From JAHEIJ01 sp040235565 (GTDB lineage: Bacteria > Pseudomonadota > Gammaproteobacteria > UBA6429 > Thiohalophilaceae): a stretch of 64,000 bases of DNA. The DNA is taken from contig JBECLA010000135.1 in assembly GCA_040235565.1 (NCBI GenBank), positions 50,778-114,777 on the forward strand, given 5' to 3'. Under the pieces are notes generated by a model. It ran no database searches. It worked only from the letters and a program-made list of their open reading frames with translations, and was not told the origin of the DNA. Shown piece after piece: positions 8,571-16,529 of the stretch. Positions within the stretch are counted from its first letter, which is position 1, and every line of letters begins with the position of its first letter. A program made the translations under genes and the position numbers.

Positions 8571-8915
8571 GTGTCTGAGAACAAATTCTACCTGTGTGAT
8601 CTGGATGACCTGACCGATCCTGGTAGCAGGGCATTTTCACTTTCGCTGCAGGATTCAGAAATCGAGGGTTTTGTCGTCCGACACAACGAGCATCTGAGTG
8701 CCTTTATCAACAGTTGTCCCCACACCGGCGCATCTCTGAACTGGCATCCACATCAGTTCCTCGATGTGGATGGAGAATTTATTCAGTGCAGTTTGCACGG
8801 AGCATTATTCCGCCCCAACGACGGTTTATGTGTCCGTGGCCCCTGTGTCGGGCAGTCCTTGCAAGCTCTGCAGGTGACGCTCGTGAACGGCGCTATCTGG
8901 CTGAATTGTGACTAA
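8571..8915 (+). CDS. Rieske [2Fe-2S] ferredoxin-like protein
   Basis: This 114-residue soluble protein carries both Rieske ligand pairs: C49-P-H51 and C73-S-L-H76, followed by LFRPNDG, the conserved C-terminal loop. It begins with GTG at 8571; no ATG is well placed. Such stand-alone Rieske proteins, like NirD or dioxygenase ferredoxins, transfer electrons. No reductase or oxygenase gene adjoins it, so its partner is unknown. The first base of the 8571 frame lies only 163 bases from the divergent HU gene. Confidence 0.88.
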   Translation: MSENKFYLCDLDDLTDPGSRAFSLSLQDSEIEGFVVRHNEHLSAFINSCPHTGASLNWHPHQFLDVDGEFIQCSLHGALFRPNDGLCVRGPCVGQSLQALQVTLVNGAIWLNCD

Positions 8916-9003
8916 GTCCTTGTATTTGTATTTAAAGTTTTCAGGTCGGCTGTCGATGATTAATACCAATAATGCTGATCTTGAGACTGTTTGACCTCGA
9001 CTC

Positions 9004-9585
9004 ATGAGAACTTTTCTGCGACAAGCGTGGTTTTCCCTCTTACTGGGTGGCTTCCTTTCAGTTGTCACCGGCACGGTAGTGGCTGAAACCGGATATGTCA
9101 GTGATTCGTTGCGGGTGGGGGTGCGTCCGACGCCGGATAGCCATGCTGCACCGATAGGCGTGGTCAAAACAGGAACGCGTCTGGAGTTACTGGATAGTAC
9201 CGGGGGTTATGTCCGGATCAGGACCGATGAAAACCTGGAAGGTTGGGTGAGGGATACCTATGTGGTGAAATCAGCACCGGCCATGATCAGGTTACAGGCC
9301 ATACAGCAAAAACAGACCAGGCTGCAAAGTGAGGTGAAAGCGCTGCAGCAAGATAACCAGGTGCTGCAGGAGGCAAATCGGGTATTAAATCAGCGGCTCG
9401 ATCAGTTATCTGCGGAACGCGCCAAATGGCAATTAAGCGAGGCACGTGCCGCTATGGCTGATAATGAAGCCAGTTGGTTGTGGTGGTTAATAGGTGGCCT
9501 GATGATTATCGGCGCAGGTTTTTACAGCGGTTTCAGTTGGTATCGGCAATCAGTGATGAAACGCCTGGGCGGTTTACGGATCTAG
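9004..9585 (+). CDS. TIGR04211-type SH3 domain membrane protein (YgiM-like)
   Basis: The 193-residue product has a signal peptide (cleavage near VVAE), a bacterial SH3 domain (residues about 30-90, with VGVRPTPDS and GWVRDTYV), a coiled coil (about 98-150), one transmembrane helix near the C-terminus (WLWWLIGGLMIIGAG) and a short basic tail. This layout is that of the YgiM/TIGR04211 family, an inner-membrane protein with a periplasmic SH3 head. Its role is not settled, envelope-related. Start ATG 9004. Confidence 0.85.
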   Translation: MRTFLRQAWFSLLLGGFLSVVTGTVVAETGYVSDSLRVGVRPTPDSHAAPIGVVKTGTRLELLDSTGGYVRIRTDENLEGWVRDTYVVKSAPAMIRLQAIQQKQTRLQSEVKALQQDNQVLQEANRVLNQRLDQLSAERAKWQLSEARAAMADNEASWLWWLIGGLMIIGAGFYSGFSWYRQSVMKRLGGLRI

Positions 9586-9993
9586 TTCCCATGGATTCAT
9601 CAGGCCTGCCGGAGCTGCCTGGCTGGGAACTCAAATTTGAACGTCAGCACCGTGATGGCTGCGCTACTTAATTTACCATACTGGCATACCCTTGATTTAA
9701 GTCTGGCCACTGACAGGCTGGGCCGCGTCTCTTCAGCCTGACCCGGGTCCGTCCCGCGCAAACCAGTGTTTCCCTTACTGACTGAGATGCCGACAAAAAA
9801 TACGTCTGGCAGGCATACGAGATCCGTTATGAAATGTGATGCGGTTAACACATTCCGCCGCATTTCCTTTGTCATGATGGCATCGTTGAGGGGGGGATTA
9901 AAACTTTTTACCTAGATAGCCGATAACAAAACATACGGTCCCTGGATCCTTTGGCCTAGACAACAATAACTATTCAGCATTAGCAAGAATTAC
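9586..9993. other. 408-base intergenic region with two hairpins
   Basis: No convincing gene is seen. A 26-codon frame from ATG 9591 to 9671 has no ribosome site. A 7-bp hairpin lies at 9714-9720/9734-9740 (CAGGCTG/CAGCCTG) and may terminate or attenuate. A second lies at 9839-9844/9858-9863 (ATGCGG/CCGCAT), with further pairing GAAATG 9831-9836 to CATTTC 9861-9866 as an alternative. The region presumably holds the promoter of the following CNB-rhodanese gene. Confidence 0.4.
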
Positions 9994-11145
9994 ATGAGCG
10001 ACAAGAAAACTATCACCCTGGAGCAGCTGAAACAGCTAGAGCCGATTGCGGCATTGTCTGATGAGCGTTTGCAGGAATTAATGCCGTTGAGTTATATCGA
10101 ACATCTTGGTATGGGCGCCAGTTTGTTTCGGGAGGGTGATATTGATAATCAGACGGTTTACCTGCTGCAAGGTGATGTGCAACTGACCTCTTCTGATGGG
10201 AAGATCGATAAAATTATTTCCCACAAGGATTCTGAAGCCCGCTTTCCCCTGGATGACAGTCAGCCGCGCCAGGCCAGTTGCTCGGCATTGATGCGGGTTG
10301 AGATAGTACGCATTGACAATAGTGTCCTTGATTACATGATGATGTGGGACCAGATGGCCGTTTCCGAGGCTACGTCGGTGGCGGCACAGCAAACTGCAGT
10401 CGTCCCCGAACAAAAAGCCGTGAATGAGGTCCCGCAGCAACAGCTGAAATACACCGATACGGTAGTCATTACCGAACCCGTGACGGATGAAGAGGATCGT
10501 AGCTGGATTCGCAAGATGCGGCACATTATGGCATTCAAGTCCATGCCACCGGCCAATATCAAGCAACTGCTGGGACGCATGGAAAGTGTCCCCGTACGCA
10601 AGGGCGATACTGTGGTATCCCAGGGGGATGCCGGTGACTACTATTATGTGCTGACAGATGGTGAGGCAAAAGTGACCCGGACGGTAGAATTGGCCACACT
10701 TGAACCGGGGCGCAGTTTTGGTGAGGAAGCGCTTCTGTCAGGCAGTAAACGCAATGCCACTGTTACCATGCTTACCGACGGCATGGTAATGCGGTTATCG
10801 AAAGCTGACTTCAATGAGCTCTTGAAAGAACCCTTGTTGGCGCGAGTTTCGCCGGATGAAGCGCGACTGCGGATTGCCAAGGGAGCGCAATGGCTGGATG
10901 TACGTCATGCCAAGGAATTCCATCACAGTCATTTGGCACATGCCATCAATATTCCCCTGCATGAACTGCGTCTGCGGATGGAGGAGCTCGACAAAAATAT
11001 TCCCTATATCTGTTATTGTGGTACCGGTCGCCGCAGTTCGGCGGCGGCTTTTTTACTGGTCCAGAAGGGATTTCAGGCCAGTGTCCTGAATGGTGGCGTC
11101 CAGGTAATGGCCCAGGACCTGCAACGCGGTACGACCCGCCACTGA
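9994..11145 (+). CDS. Cyclic-nucleotide-binding protein fused to a rhodanese domain
   Basis: The 383-residue protein has three parts. A degenerate CNB domain spans residues 20-120; a linker rich in Gln/Ala/Val spans 120-165; a second CNB domain spans 178-280 with the canonical cassette FGEEALLSGSKRNATV. The C-terminal rhodanese domain (285-378) has the active-site loop C342-G-T-G-R-R347, with Cys342 intact. Rhodaneses carry persulfide sulfur. The fusion suggests sulfur transfer or sulfur sensing linked to cyclic-nucleotide binding, but this is inference. It converges with hinT with only 13 bases between stops. Confidence 0.85.
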   Translation: MSDKKTITLEQLKQLEPIAALSDERLQELMPLSYIEHLGMGASLFREGDIDNQTVYLLQGDVQLTSSDGKIDKIISHKDSEARFPLDDSQPRQASCSALMRVEIVRIDNSVLDYMMMWDQMAVSEATSVAAQQTAVVPEQKAVNEVPQQQLKYTDTVVITEPVTDEEDRSWIRKMRHIMAFKSMPPANIKQLLGRMESVPVRKGDTVVSQGDAGDYYYVLTDGEAKVTRTVELATLEPGRSFGEEALLSGSKRNATVTMLTDGMVMRLSKADFNELLKEPLLARVSPDEARLRIAKGAQWLDVRHAKEFHHSHLAHAINIPLHELRLRMEELDKNIPYICYCGTGRRSSAAAFLLVQKGFQASVLNGGVQVMAQDLQRGTTRH

Positions 11146-11158
11146 AAGTTTCCGGACT

Positions 11159-11500
11159 TTATCCGGGTGGCCAATGCATGGGTCGACCGGCGAGCAGGTG
11201 CAGGTGGATATGAAACACGGTCTGTCCACCATGCCCATTGCAGTTCATGACCAGGCGATAACCATCGATCGCCACTCCCAGTTCCGTCGCGACTTGTTGT
11301 GCCGTCAAAACCAGTTTCCCGATCAGGGCGCTATCTTCCGCTTGGGCGTCGTTAACGGTAGCAATGTGCTTGCGGGGAATCACCAGGATATGGTGCGGTG
11401 CCTGGGGATGAATGTCCCGAAACGCCACCACCGTCTCGTCCTGGTAGACAATATCACTTTCAAGTTCACCGCTGGCGATTTTACAAAACAGGCAATTCAT
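11159..11500 (-). CDS. hinT: HIT family purine nucleoside phosphoramidase-like protein
   Basis: The 113-residue protein is of HinT type and hydrolyses AMP-linked substrates such as AMP-lysine or aminoacyl-AMP. It opens with CLFCKIASGE and ends with the histidine triad HIHLHLL (H97, H99, H101; H99 is the nucleophile by family comparison), after a GGQTV stretch. Both CxxC-like cysteines near the N-terminus are present, as in zinc-binding HIT proteins. Start ATG 11500. It is followed on the minus strand by the end of the CNB-rhodanese gene in the opposite direction and preceded by tas, 50 bases away. Confidence 0.92.
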   Translation of the reverse strand: MNCLFCKIASGELESDIVYQDETVVAFRDIHPQAPHHILVIPRKHIATVNDAQAEDSALIGKLVLTAQQVATELGVAIDGYRLVMNCNGHGGQTVFHIHLHLLAGRPMHWPPG

Positions 11501-11550
11501 TTCTGCTCCTATCGGAATCGTCTGGTTTATTCATTGCTGACTGAGTGCGC

Positions 11551-12591
11551 TCAGGGACCGGGATTGGGGTGTTGGGTATGTATCGCCTCAATGCCACCCA
11601 CTGTTTCATTCGTCAAGTTGACATCGATACTGCCAATGTTGCTCTTGAGTTGTTGCATTGTGGTCGCCCCGATGATGGTGCTGGTGAGAAAGGGCCGACT
11701 GTTCACATAGGCCAGTGCCATCTGGGCCGGGTTTAAACCATGTGCTTGTGCCAGCGCTACATATTTTTCAGTGGCACTTACCGCCTGGGGATTGCTGTAG
11801 CGGGTATAGTCCGGAAAGAGTGTCAGACGCGCCCCGGCTGGCAAGGTTCCCTGCAGATATTTTCCGCTCAACACACCAAATCCCAGGGGTGAATAGGCCA
11901 GTAAGCCACAGTGCTCTCGCCAGGAAATTTCCGCCAGGCCAATTTCATAACTGCGGTTTAACAGACTATAGGGGTTTTGCACGCTGACAATGCGCGGTAA
12001 GCCAAGTTTTTCAGCCGCCATCAGAAACTGCATAGCTCCCCAGGGCGTTTCATTGGAGATCCCGATATAGCGGATTTTGCCAGACTGCACCAGATCGGCG
12101 AGCACCGTAAGGGTTTCTTCGATGGGGGTGAAGGTGTCATCTGTGGGTTCATAACCCAGGCGCCCGAAAAAATTGGTTTTTCGTTCAGGCCAATGCAGTT
12201 GATAGAGATCGAGGTAGTCAGTCTTGAGTCGTTGCAAGCTGCCATTAAGTGCGGCTTCAATATTTGCCCGGGTAAAACTGGTTTTACCATCACGAATATG
12301 TTCCACCCAACCTTCACCGGGGCCGGCAATCTTGCTGGCAAGGACGATCTGATCCCGATTTCTACGACTTTGCAACCAGTTACCGATAATCATCTCGGTT
12401 CGACCATAGGTTTCAGCCTTGGCGGGAATGGAATACAGTTCAGCCGTGTCAAAGAAATTGACCCCCTGTGCGAGGGCGAAATCCATTTGTTCAAAGGCCT
12501 CAGCTTCGGTGTTCTGCTCGCCATAGGTCATGGTGCCAAGACAGATGACACTTACCTTGATACCCGTATTACCCAGTTCACGATATTCCAT
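11551..12591 (-). CDS. tas: Aldo/keto reductase, Tas-like
   Basis: The 346-residue protein is a NADP(H)-dependent aldo/keto reductase very like E. coli Tas: it starts MEYRELGNTGIKVSVICLGT, has FDTAELYSIPA with the catalytic Asp/Tyr, SNETPWG, NPYSLLNRSYE and IIGATTMQQLKSNI in the same order. The length matches the 346-residue E. coli protein. Physiological substrate is unknown; Tas was named for suppression of a tyrosine auxotrophy. It lies upstream of hinT on the same strand and may be co-transcribed with it. Confidence 0.88.
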   Translation of the reverse strand: MEYRELGNTGIKVSVICLGTMTYGEQNTEAEAFEQMDFALAQGVNFFDTAELYSIPAKAETYGRTEMIIGNWLQSRRNRDQIVLASKIAGPGEGWVEHIRDGKTSFTRANIEAALNGSLQRLKTDYLDLYQLHWPERKTNFFGRLGYEPTDDTFTPIEETLTVLADLVQSGKIRYIGISNETPWGAMQFLMAAEKLGLPRIVSVQNPYSLLNRSYEIGLAEISWREHCGLLAYSPLGFGVLSGKYLQGTLPAGARLTLFPDYTRYSNPQAVSATEKYVALAQAHGLNPAQMALAYVNSRPFLTSTIIGATTMQQLKSNIGSIDVNLTNETVGGIEAIHTQHPNPGP

Positions 12592-12773
12592 AGATCAATG
12601 TCTGCTGTTTACGGTTGGTTGTTAGTCAGGCTGCGTCGCGCCGCACTTGATAGTGCAGCATATAGTAGCAGCAGGTTCAAATTGTAATGTAAAAAAAGCA
12701 ATTGGTGGATTGGCAAGCTGGGCGGCCAGAACCTGTTATCCGTTCATCACATAAAAGTAATGGCCAGGCGAGA

Positions 12774-13871
12774 TCAGATAAACAGGGTCAAAACACCGGT
12801 ATAACCATACAGGCGGTGACCGGCAATTTCCCCATTGGCGTAGAAACCTGCCAGGGGAATATCACCGAGTTCGGCCTGGATCATTTTCAATTCCTGTGAA
12901 TGTTCACCAAACAGGTAACGTCCCCGCCCCAAACAGGAAATATAAATGCCACCGCGTGGTGGGCGTGGTAAACGCTGTTTCAGGTTCTGGAGCATGCGTT
13001 GCATATCCTGAATCGCGCTCTTGCCATCACGTCGACAAAACATGATGGGAACGCCGTTACGCATGTGATCGCCAATGGCAAGCAGGCCATTGTCGGGATC
13101 GATCCCAATGACATTACGCACCAGGTAATCACCGGTGTCACTGCCGGTTACCGGGAAGCCGGCAAAGATGTAACCGGCGGCACGATCGATGTCACGCGCC
13201 AGGACTTCACCGATGTCTTCCTTGAAAATCTCGAGGGCCGGGCGATCGTCGATACTGATGGCCATGTGGTGATCGGCTTCGGTCAAGGTATGCACCGGGC
13301 CGAGCGGGCTGCAGCCCTGACTCAGACCGGTGACAACCTCGATTTGATCACTGAAAATCACGCCCGACAGGGAGCCTTCCACAATCTCATCAGCAATCTG
13401 GTAATAATGGCCATCTGCCGAGGTGAGGCCCCCACACAGATACCCATTACCCAGCTGCTGTGGCAGCTTATCGATCAGGGCCGGGAGTTGACCATTGCGC
13501 GGGTCGCCATGGACAAGAGCAAAGCGTACCCCCTGTGAATTCTTATCCTGCAGGTGGTGCGTATCCTCGGCGTAATTAAAAACCGTGAAGCTGCCGTCGG
13601 GGAACTCCGCCAGCATGATCACCATGGCGGGTTGGTCATAATATTCCTGACCGGTGCAAAGGATCGCCTGACCGACGCTGCCTACCCAGTGTGTGATATC
13701 GGTGCGGTGTTTAAGGTTGCGCAGGATCTCTCCCAGCCGACTGGCCAGGGCGTCGGTGATATAGATGAAACCGAGATTGGCAGTCGCTGCATCTCCGGTC
13801 TGCTGCAGGCAATCCTCCAGTGCGGCTTGCCAGTCGGCCCGGTTACTATGTCCTAGTAGAAAATCGCGCAT
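12774..13871 (-). CDS. FIST domain sensory protein
   Basis: The 365-residue protein fits the FIST family (FIST_N then FIST_C), input domains thought to bind small ligands such as amino acids. Recognisable features are LGFIYITDAL near the N-terminus, HWVGSVGQAI, the GGLTSADGHYYQ segment, and the C-terminal half with GCSPLGPVHTLTEADHH and SCLGRGRYLFG. No kinase, GGDEF or chemotaxis domain is attached and none is next to it. Start ATG 13871. Function beyond ligand sensing is unknown. Confidence 0.82.
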   Translation of the reverse strand: MRDFLLGHSNRADWQAALEDCLQQTGDAATANLGFIYITDALASRLGEILRNLKHRTDITHWVGSVGQAILCTGQEYYDQPAMVIMLAEFPDGSFTVFNYAEDTHHLQDKNSQGVRFALVHGDPRNGQLPALIDKLPQQLGNGYLCGGLTSADGHYYQIADEIVEGSLSGVIFSDQIEVVTGLSQGCSPLGPVHTLTEADHHMAISIDDRPALEIFKEDIGEVLARDIDRAAGYIFAGFPVTGSDTGDYLVRNVIGIDPDNGLLAIGDHMRNGVPIMFCRRDGKSAIQDMQRMLQNLKQRLPRPPRGGIYISCLGRGRYLFGEHSQELKMIQAELGDIPLAGFYANGEIAGHRLYGYTGVLTLFI

Positions 13872-13935
13872 GATTGATTTCTGCTGAGAGAGTGGCGGAT
13901 GCTAGCATAGCCGCGGTCAGGTAAAAACCAACAAA

Positions 13936-13963
13936 AAACCGGGGCAAAAGCCCCGGTTTTTTT
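13936..13963 (-). terminator. Bidirectional-looking terminator after phosphoribulokinase
   Basis: A perfect 10-bp stem (AAACCGGGGC 13936-13945, GCCCCGGTTT 13950-13959) closes an AAAA loop; T runs follow on both strands. It lies 20 bases after the phosphoribulokinase stop on the minus strand, and keeps transcription from running into the FIST gene. Confidence 0.92.
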
Positions 13964-13982
13964 ACGCTTATCCCGGATTGAA

Positions 13983-14876
13983 TCAGCTGTGGCGTTTCTT
14001 CTGGATCAATTCATGAATCAAAGGGGCCAGAATGATTTCCATGGCAAAGCCCATTTTGCCACCCGGTACCACAATGGTATTGCGGCGTGACATGAACGAA
14101 TCGTGAATCATGCTGAGCAGATACGGAAAGTCGATATTCAAGGCAGCAGGATCGCGGAAGCGCACCACAACAAAGCTTTCATCCGGCGTCGGGATATCAC
14201 GCGCGATGAACGGGTTCGACGTATCCACGGTCGGGACGCGCTGGAAGTTGATATCACTCATTGAGAACTGCGGCGTGATGTAATGGACATAGTCATCCAT
14301 ACGCCGCAGGATAGTATCCACGATCGCTTCCGCCGAGTAACCGCGTTGCAGGTTATCGCGGTGAATTTTCTGGATCCATTCCAGATTCACAATCGGGACC
14401 ACACCGACCAACAGATCGGTATACGCGGCCACGTCAATATCGCCGTGGACGACCCCGCCATGCAAACCTTCATAGAACAGCAGATCGGTTGCTTCGGTGA
14501 TTTCTTCCCACGGCGTGAACTGGCCCGGGCCGAGGTCGGTACCGAGACGGGCATTGTGCAGCGCAGCTTCCTCGTCACTATGCAGGTAATAGCGGCGTTT
14601 GCAATGGCCGGTGTCACCGTAGGTCTTGAAGGTCTCGGCGATCAGGTCAAAATGGTTTGCTTCAGGGCCAAAATGGCTGAGTTGTTTGCCTTGCTTGGCA
14701 AATTCGGCAATGGCGTCCTTCATGGCGGCGCGGTCATAGCAATGAAAACTGTCGCCCTCGACAACCAGCGGTTTGATATTTTCCCGGAAGAAAATGTGCT
14801 CAAAGGCATTTTTGACAGTGGTGGTTCCAGCGCCAGAGGAACCGGTAACGGCAATCACGGGATGTTTGGCGGACAT
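13983..14876 (-). CDS. prkB: Phosphoribulokinase
   Basis: The 297-residue kinase phosphorylates ribulose 5-phosphate to ribulose 1,5-bisphosphate, the CO2 acceptor of the Calvin cycle. The N-terminus has the Walker A loop GSSGAGTTT (residues 12-20), then EGDSFHCYDR with the conserved substrate residues, LFYEGLHGG and HRDN. The length and sequence are of the bacterial proteobacterial type (octameric). No RuBisCO gene is in the window. The heterotrophic E. coli PrkB is a relative, so autotrophy is likely but not proven. It lies downstream of purD on the same strand. Confidence 0.93.
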   Translation of the reverse strand: MSAKHPVIAVTGSSGAGTTTVKNAFEHIFFRENIKPLVVEGDSFHCYDRAAMKDAIAEFAKQGKQLSHFGPEANHFDLIAETFKTYGDTGHCKRRYYLHSDEEAALHNARLGTDLGPGQFTPWEEITEATDLLFYEGLHGGVVHGDIDVAAYTDLLVGVVPIVNLEWIQKIHRDNLQRGYSAEAIVDTILRRMDDYVHYITPQFSMSDINFQRVPTVDTSNPFIARDIPTPDESFVVVRFRDPAALNIDFPYLLSMIHDSFMSRRNTIVVPGGKMGFAMEIILAPLIHELIQKKRHS

Positions 14877-15156
14877 GGATACTCCTTAACGCTTGTAGTT
14901 TTTTAAAGATTTATAGAATTCGGCGCTCGATTCGCCAGTTGGCGGCGCGTCCCCCCGACGCGGTCTGCGAGCAAGGCGCGTATTTTACTGGAAATCTGCC
15001 ACGCAATTCACGGCTTTTATCCTGCCTGTGGCGTGTGCGCCCGGGCTCCCGCAGTGAGACCGCGGGGACGGCTGCGCCGGATACCTTGCGCGGACCTGGC
15101 GACAAGATGCATGAATTGACTTTTTACCGCAAGTTAGCCGATTTTAGCAGCGATAT

Positions 15157-16440
15157 TCACGCTTTTTCGCGTGCAATCGCACGATAACCGATATCATGCC
15201 GGTAGTACATTCCTTCCCAGTGAATTTGCGTCACCAGTTGATAAGCCTGTTGCTGGGCCTCGGCCACGGTTTCACCCAGCGCAACGGCACATAACACACG
15301 CCCGCCATTGGTGACGATTTGGCCATCCTTTTCCGTTGTTCCTGCATGAAACACTTTGCTGTCGGGGGTTTCCGCAGGCAGGCCGGTGATCACATCTCCC
15401 TTGCGATAGCTGCCCGGATAGCCCCCCGCCGCCAGGACGACGCCGAGAGACGGCCGCGGATCCCATTCCACGGTGACGCTATCCAGCTTGCCGTCGAGGG
15501 CCGAGTTGCACAGGGCCACCAGATCCGACATCAGCCGCATCATGATGGGCTGGGTTTCCGGATCACCAAATCGGCAATTGTATTCCAGCACCCTGGGCGT
15601 GCCGTCGGCCGCGATCATCAGACCGGCATACAGGAAGCCGGTGTAGGGATAGCCCTCGGCCGCCATGCCGCGGACGGTCGGCTCAATGACTTCACGCATC
15701 ACCCGATCATGCATTTCGGGGGTGACCACCGGTGCCGGGGAATAGGCACCCATCCCCCCGGTGTTGGGGCCGCTGTCACCGTCGTCACGGGCCTTGTGAT
15801 CCTGGGAAGTGGCCATGGGCAGGATATGTTCCCCGTCCACCATGACAATGAAACTGGCTTCTTCACCGCTGAGGAATTCCTCGATCACGACACGATGGCC
15901 GGCGTCTCCAAAGGCATTGCCGGCCAGCATGTCCTTTACCGCCGCAATGGCTTCCTCCTCCGACCGGGCCAGGATCACGCCCTTGCCCGCCGCCAGGCCG
16001 TCCGCCTTGACGACGATGGGGGCCCTTTGCTGCCGGATATAGGCAATGGCTTGTTCCATATCGGTGAAATTGCCGTAGGCCGCCGTGGGGATGTGGTGTC
16101 GGGCGAGGAAATCCTTGGTGAAGGCCTTGGAGCCTTCCAGTTGTGCCGCCGCCTGGCTGGGACCAAAGCAACGCAGGCCGGCGGTCTGGAAGGCATCGAC
16201 CACACCCTGCACCAGAGGGGCCTCCGGGCCGACGATAGTCAGATCGATCTGTTTTGCCTGGGCGAATTCGGTCAGGGCCGCAATATCCTCGGCGGCGATG
16301 GTAATGTTTTCCACTTTTGGTTCCCGGGCCGTGCCGGCATTGCCCGGAGCCACGTAGACCATCTCCACGTCCTTCGAGCGGGCCGCTTTCCACGCCAGGG
16401 CATGTTCACGCCCGCCGCCGCCAATGACCAGAATCTTCAT
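15157..16440 (-). CDS. purD: Phosphoribosylamine-glycine ligase
   Basis: PurD joins glycine to phosphoribosylamine with ATP, the second step of purine synthesis. The 427-residue protein has the family start MKILVIGGGGREHALAW, the ATP-grasp signature (KADGLAAGKGVILA), EFLSGEEASF and YNCRFGDPETQP. ATG 16440 is used because it gives this start; an in-frame codon at 16455 adds five residues. Its usual partner purH is not next door but about 34 kb away, on the same strand. The following gene is phosphoribulokinase, after a 280-base gap. Confidence 0.95.
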   Translation of the reverse strand: MKILVIGGGGREHALAWKAARSKDVEMVYVAPGNAGTAREPKVENITIAAEDIAALTEFAQAKQIDLTIVGPEAPLVQGVVDAFQTAGLRCFGPSQAAAQLEGSKAFTKDFLARHHIPTAAYGNFTDMEQAIAYIRQQRAPIVVKADGLAAGKGVILARSEEEAIAAVKDMLAGNAFGDAGHRVVIEEFLSGEEASFIVMVDGEHILPMATSQDHKARDDGDSGPNTGGMGAYSPAPVVTPEMHDRVMREVIEPTVRGMAAEGYPYTGFLYAGLMIAADGTPRVLEYNCRFGDPETQPIMMRLMSDLVALCNSALDGKLDSVTVEWDPRPSLGVVLAAGGYPGSYRKGDVITGLPAETPDSKVFHAGTTEKDGQIVTNGGRVLCAVALGETVAEAQQQAYQLVTQIHWEGMYYRHDIGYRAIAREKA

Positions 16441-16529
16441 GCACGTTCCCCACATGGTTTCGAGGTAAATCAGGGGCAGGGACTATGCCGCATTTGCCCC
16501 CGGGGGGTCAAACCGACCCGGGCGAAGCA

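Noticed and set aside
9600..9875. 91-codon minus-strand frame after the SH3 gene
   Set aside because: No start signal or family pattern; the short plus-strand frame opposite is equally unsupported.
14283..14906. 207-codon frame on the plus strand
   Set aside because: It lies entirely opposite phosphoribulokinase and has no recognisable motif or ribosome site.
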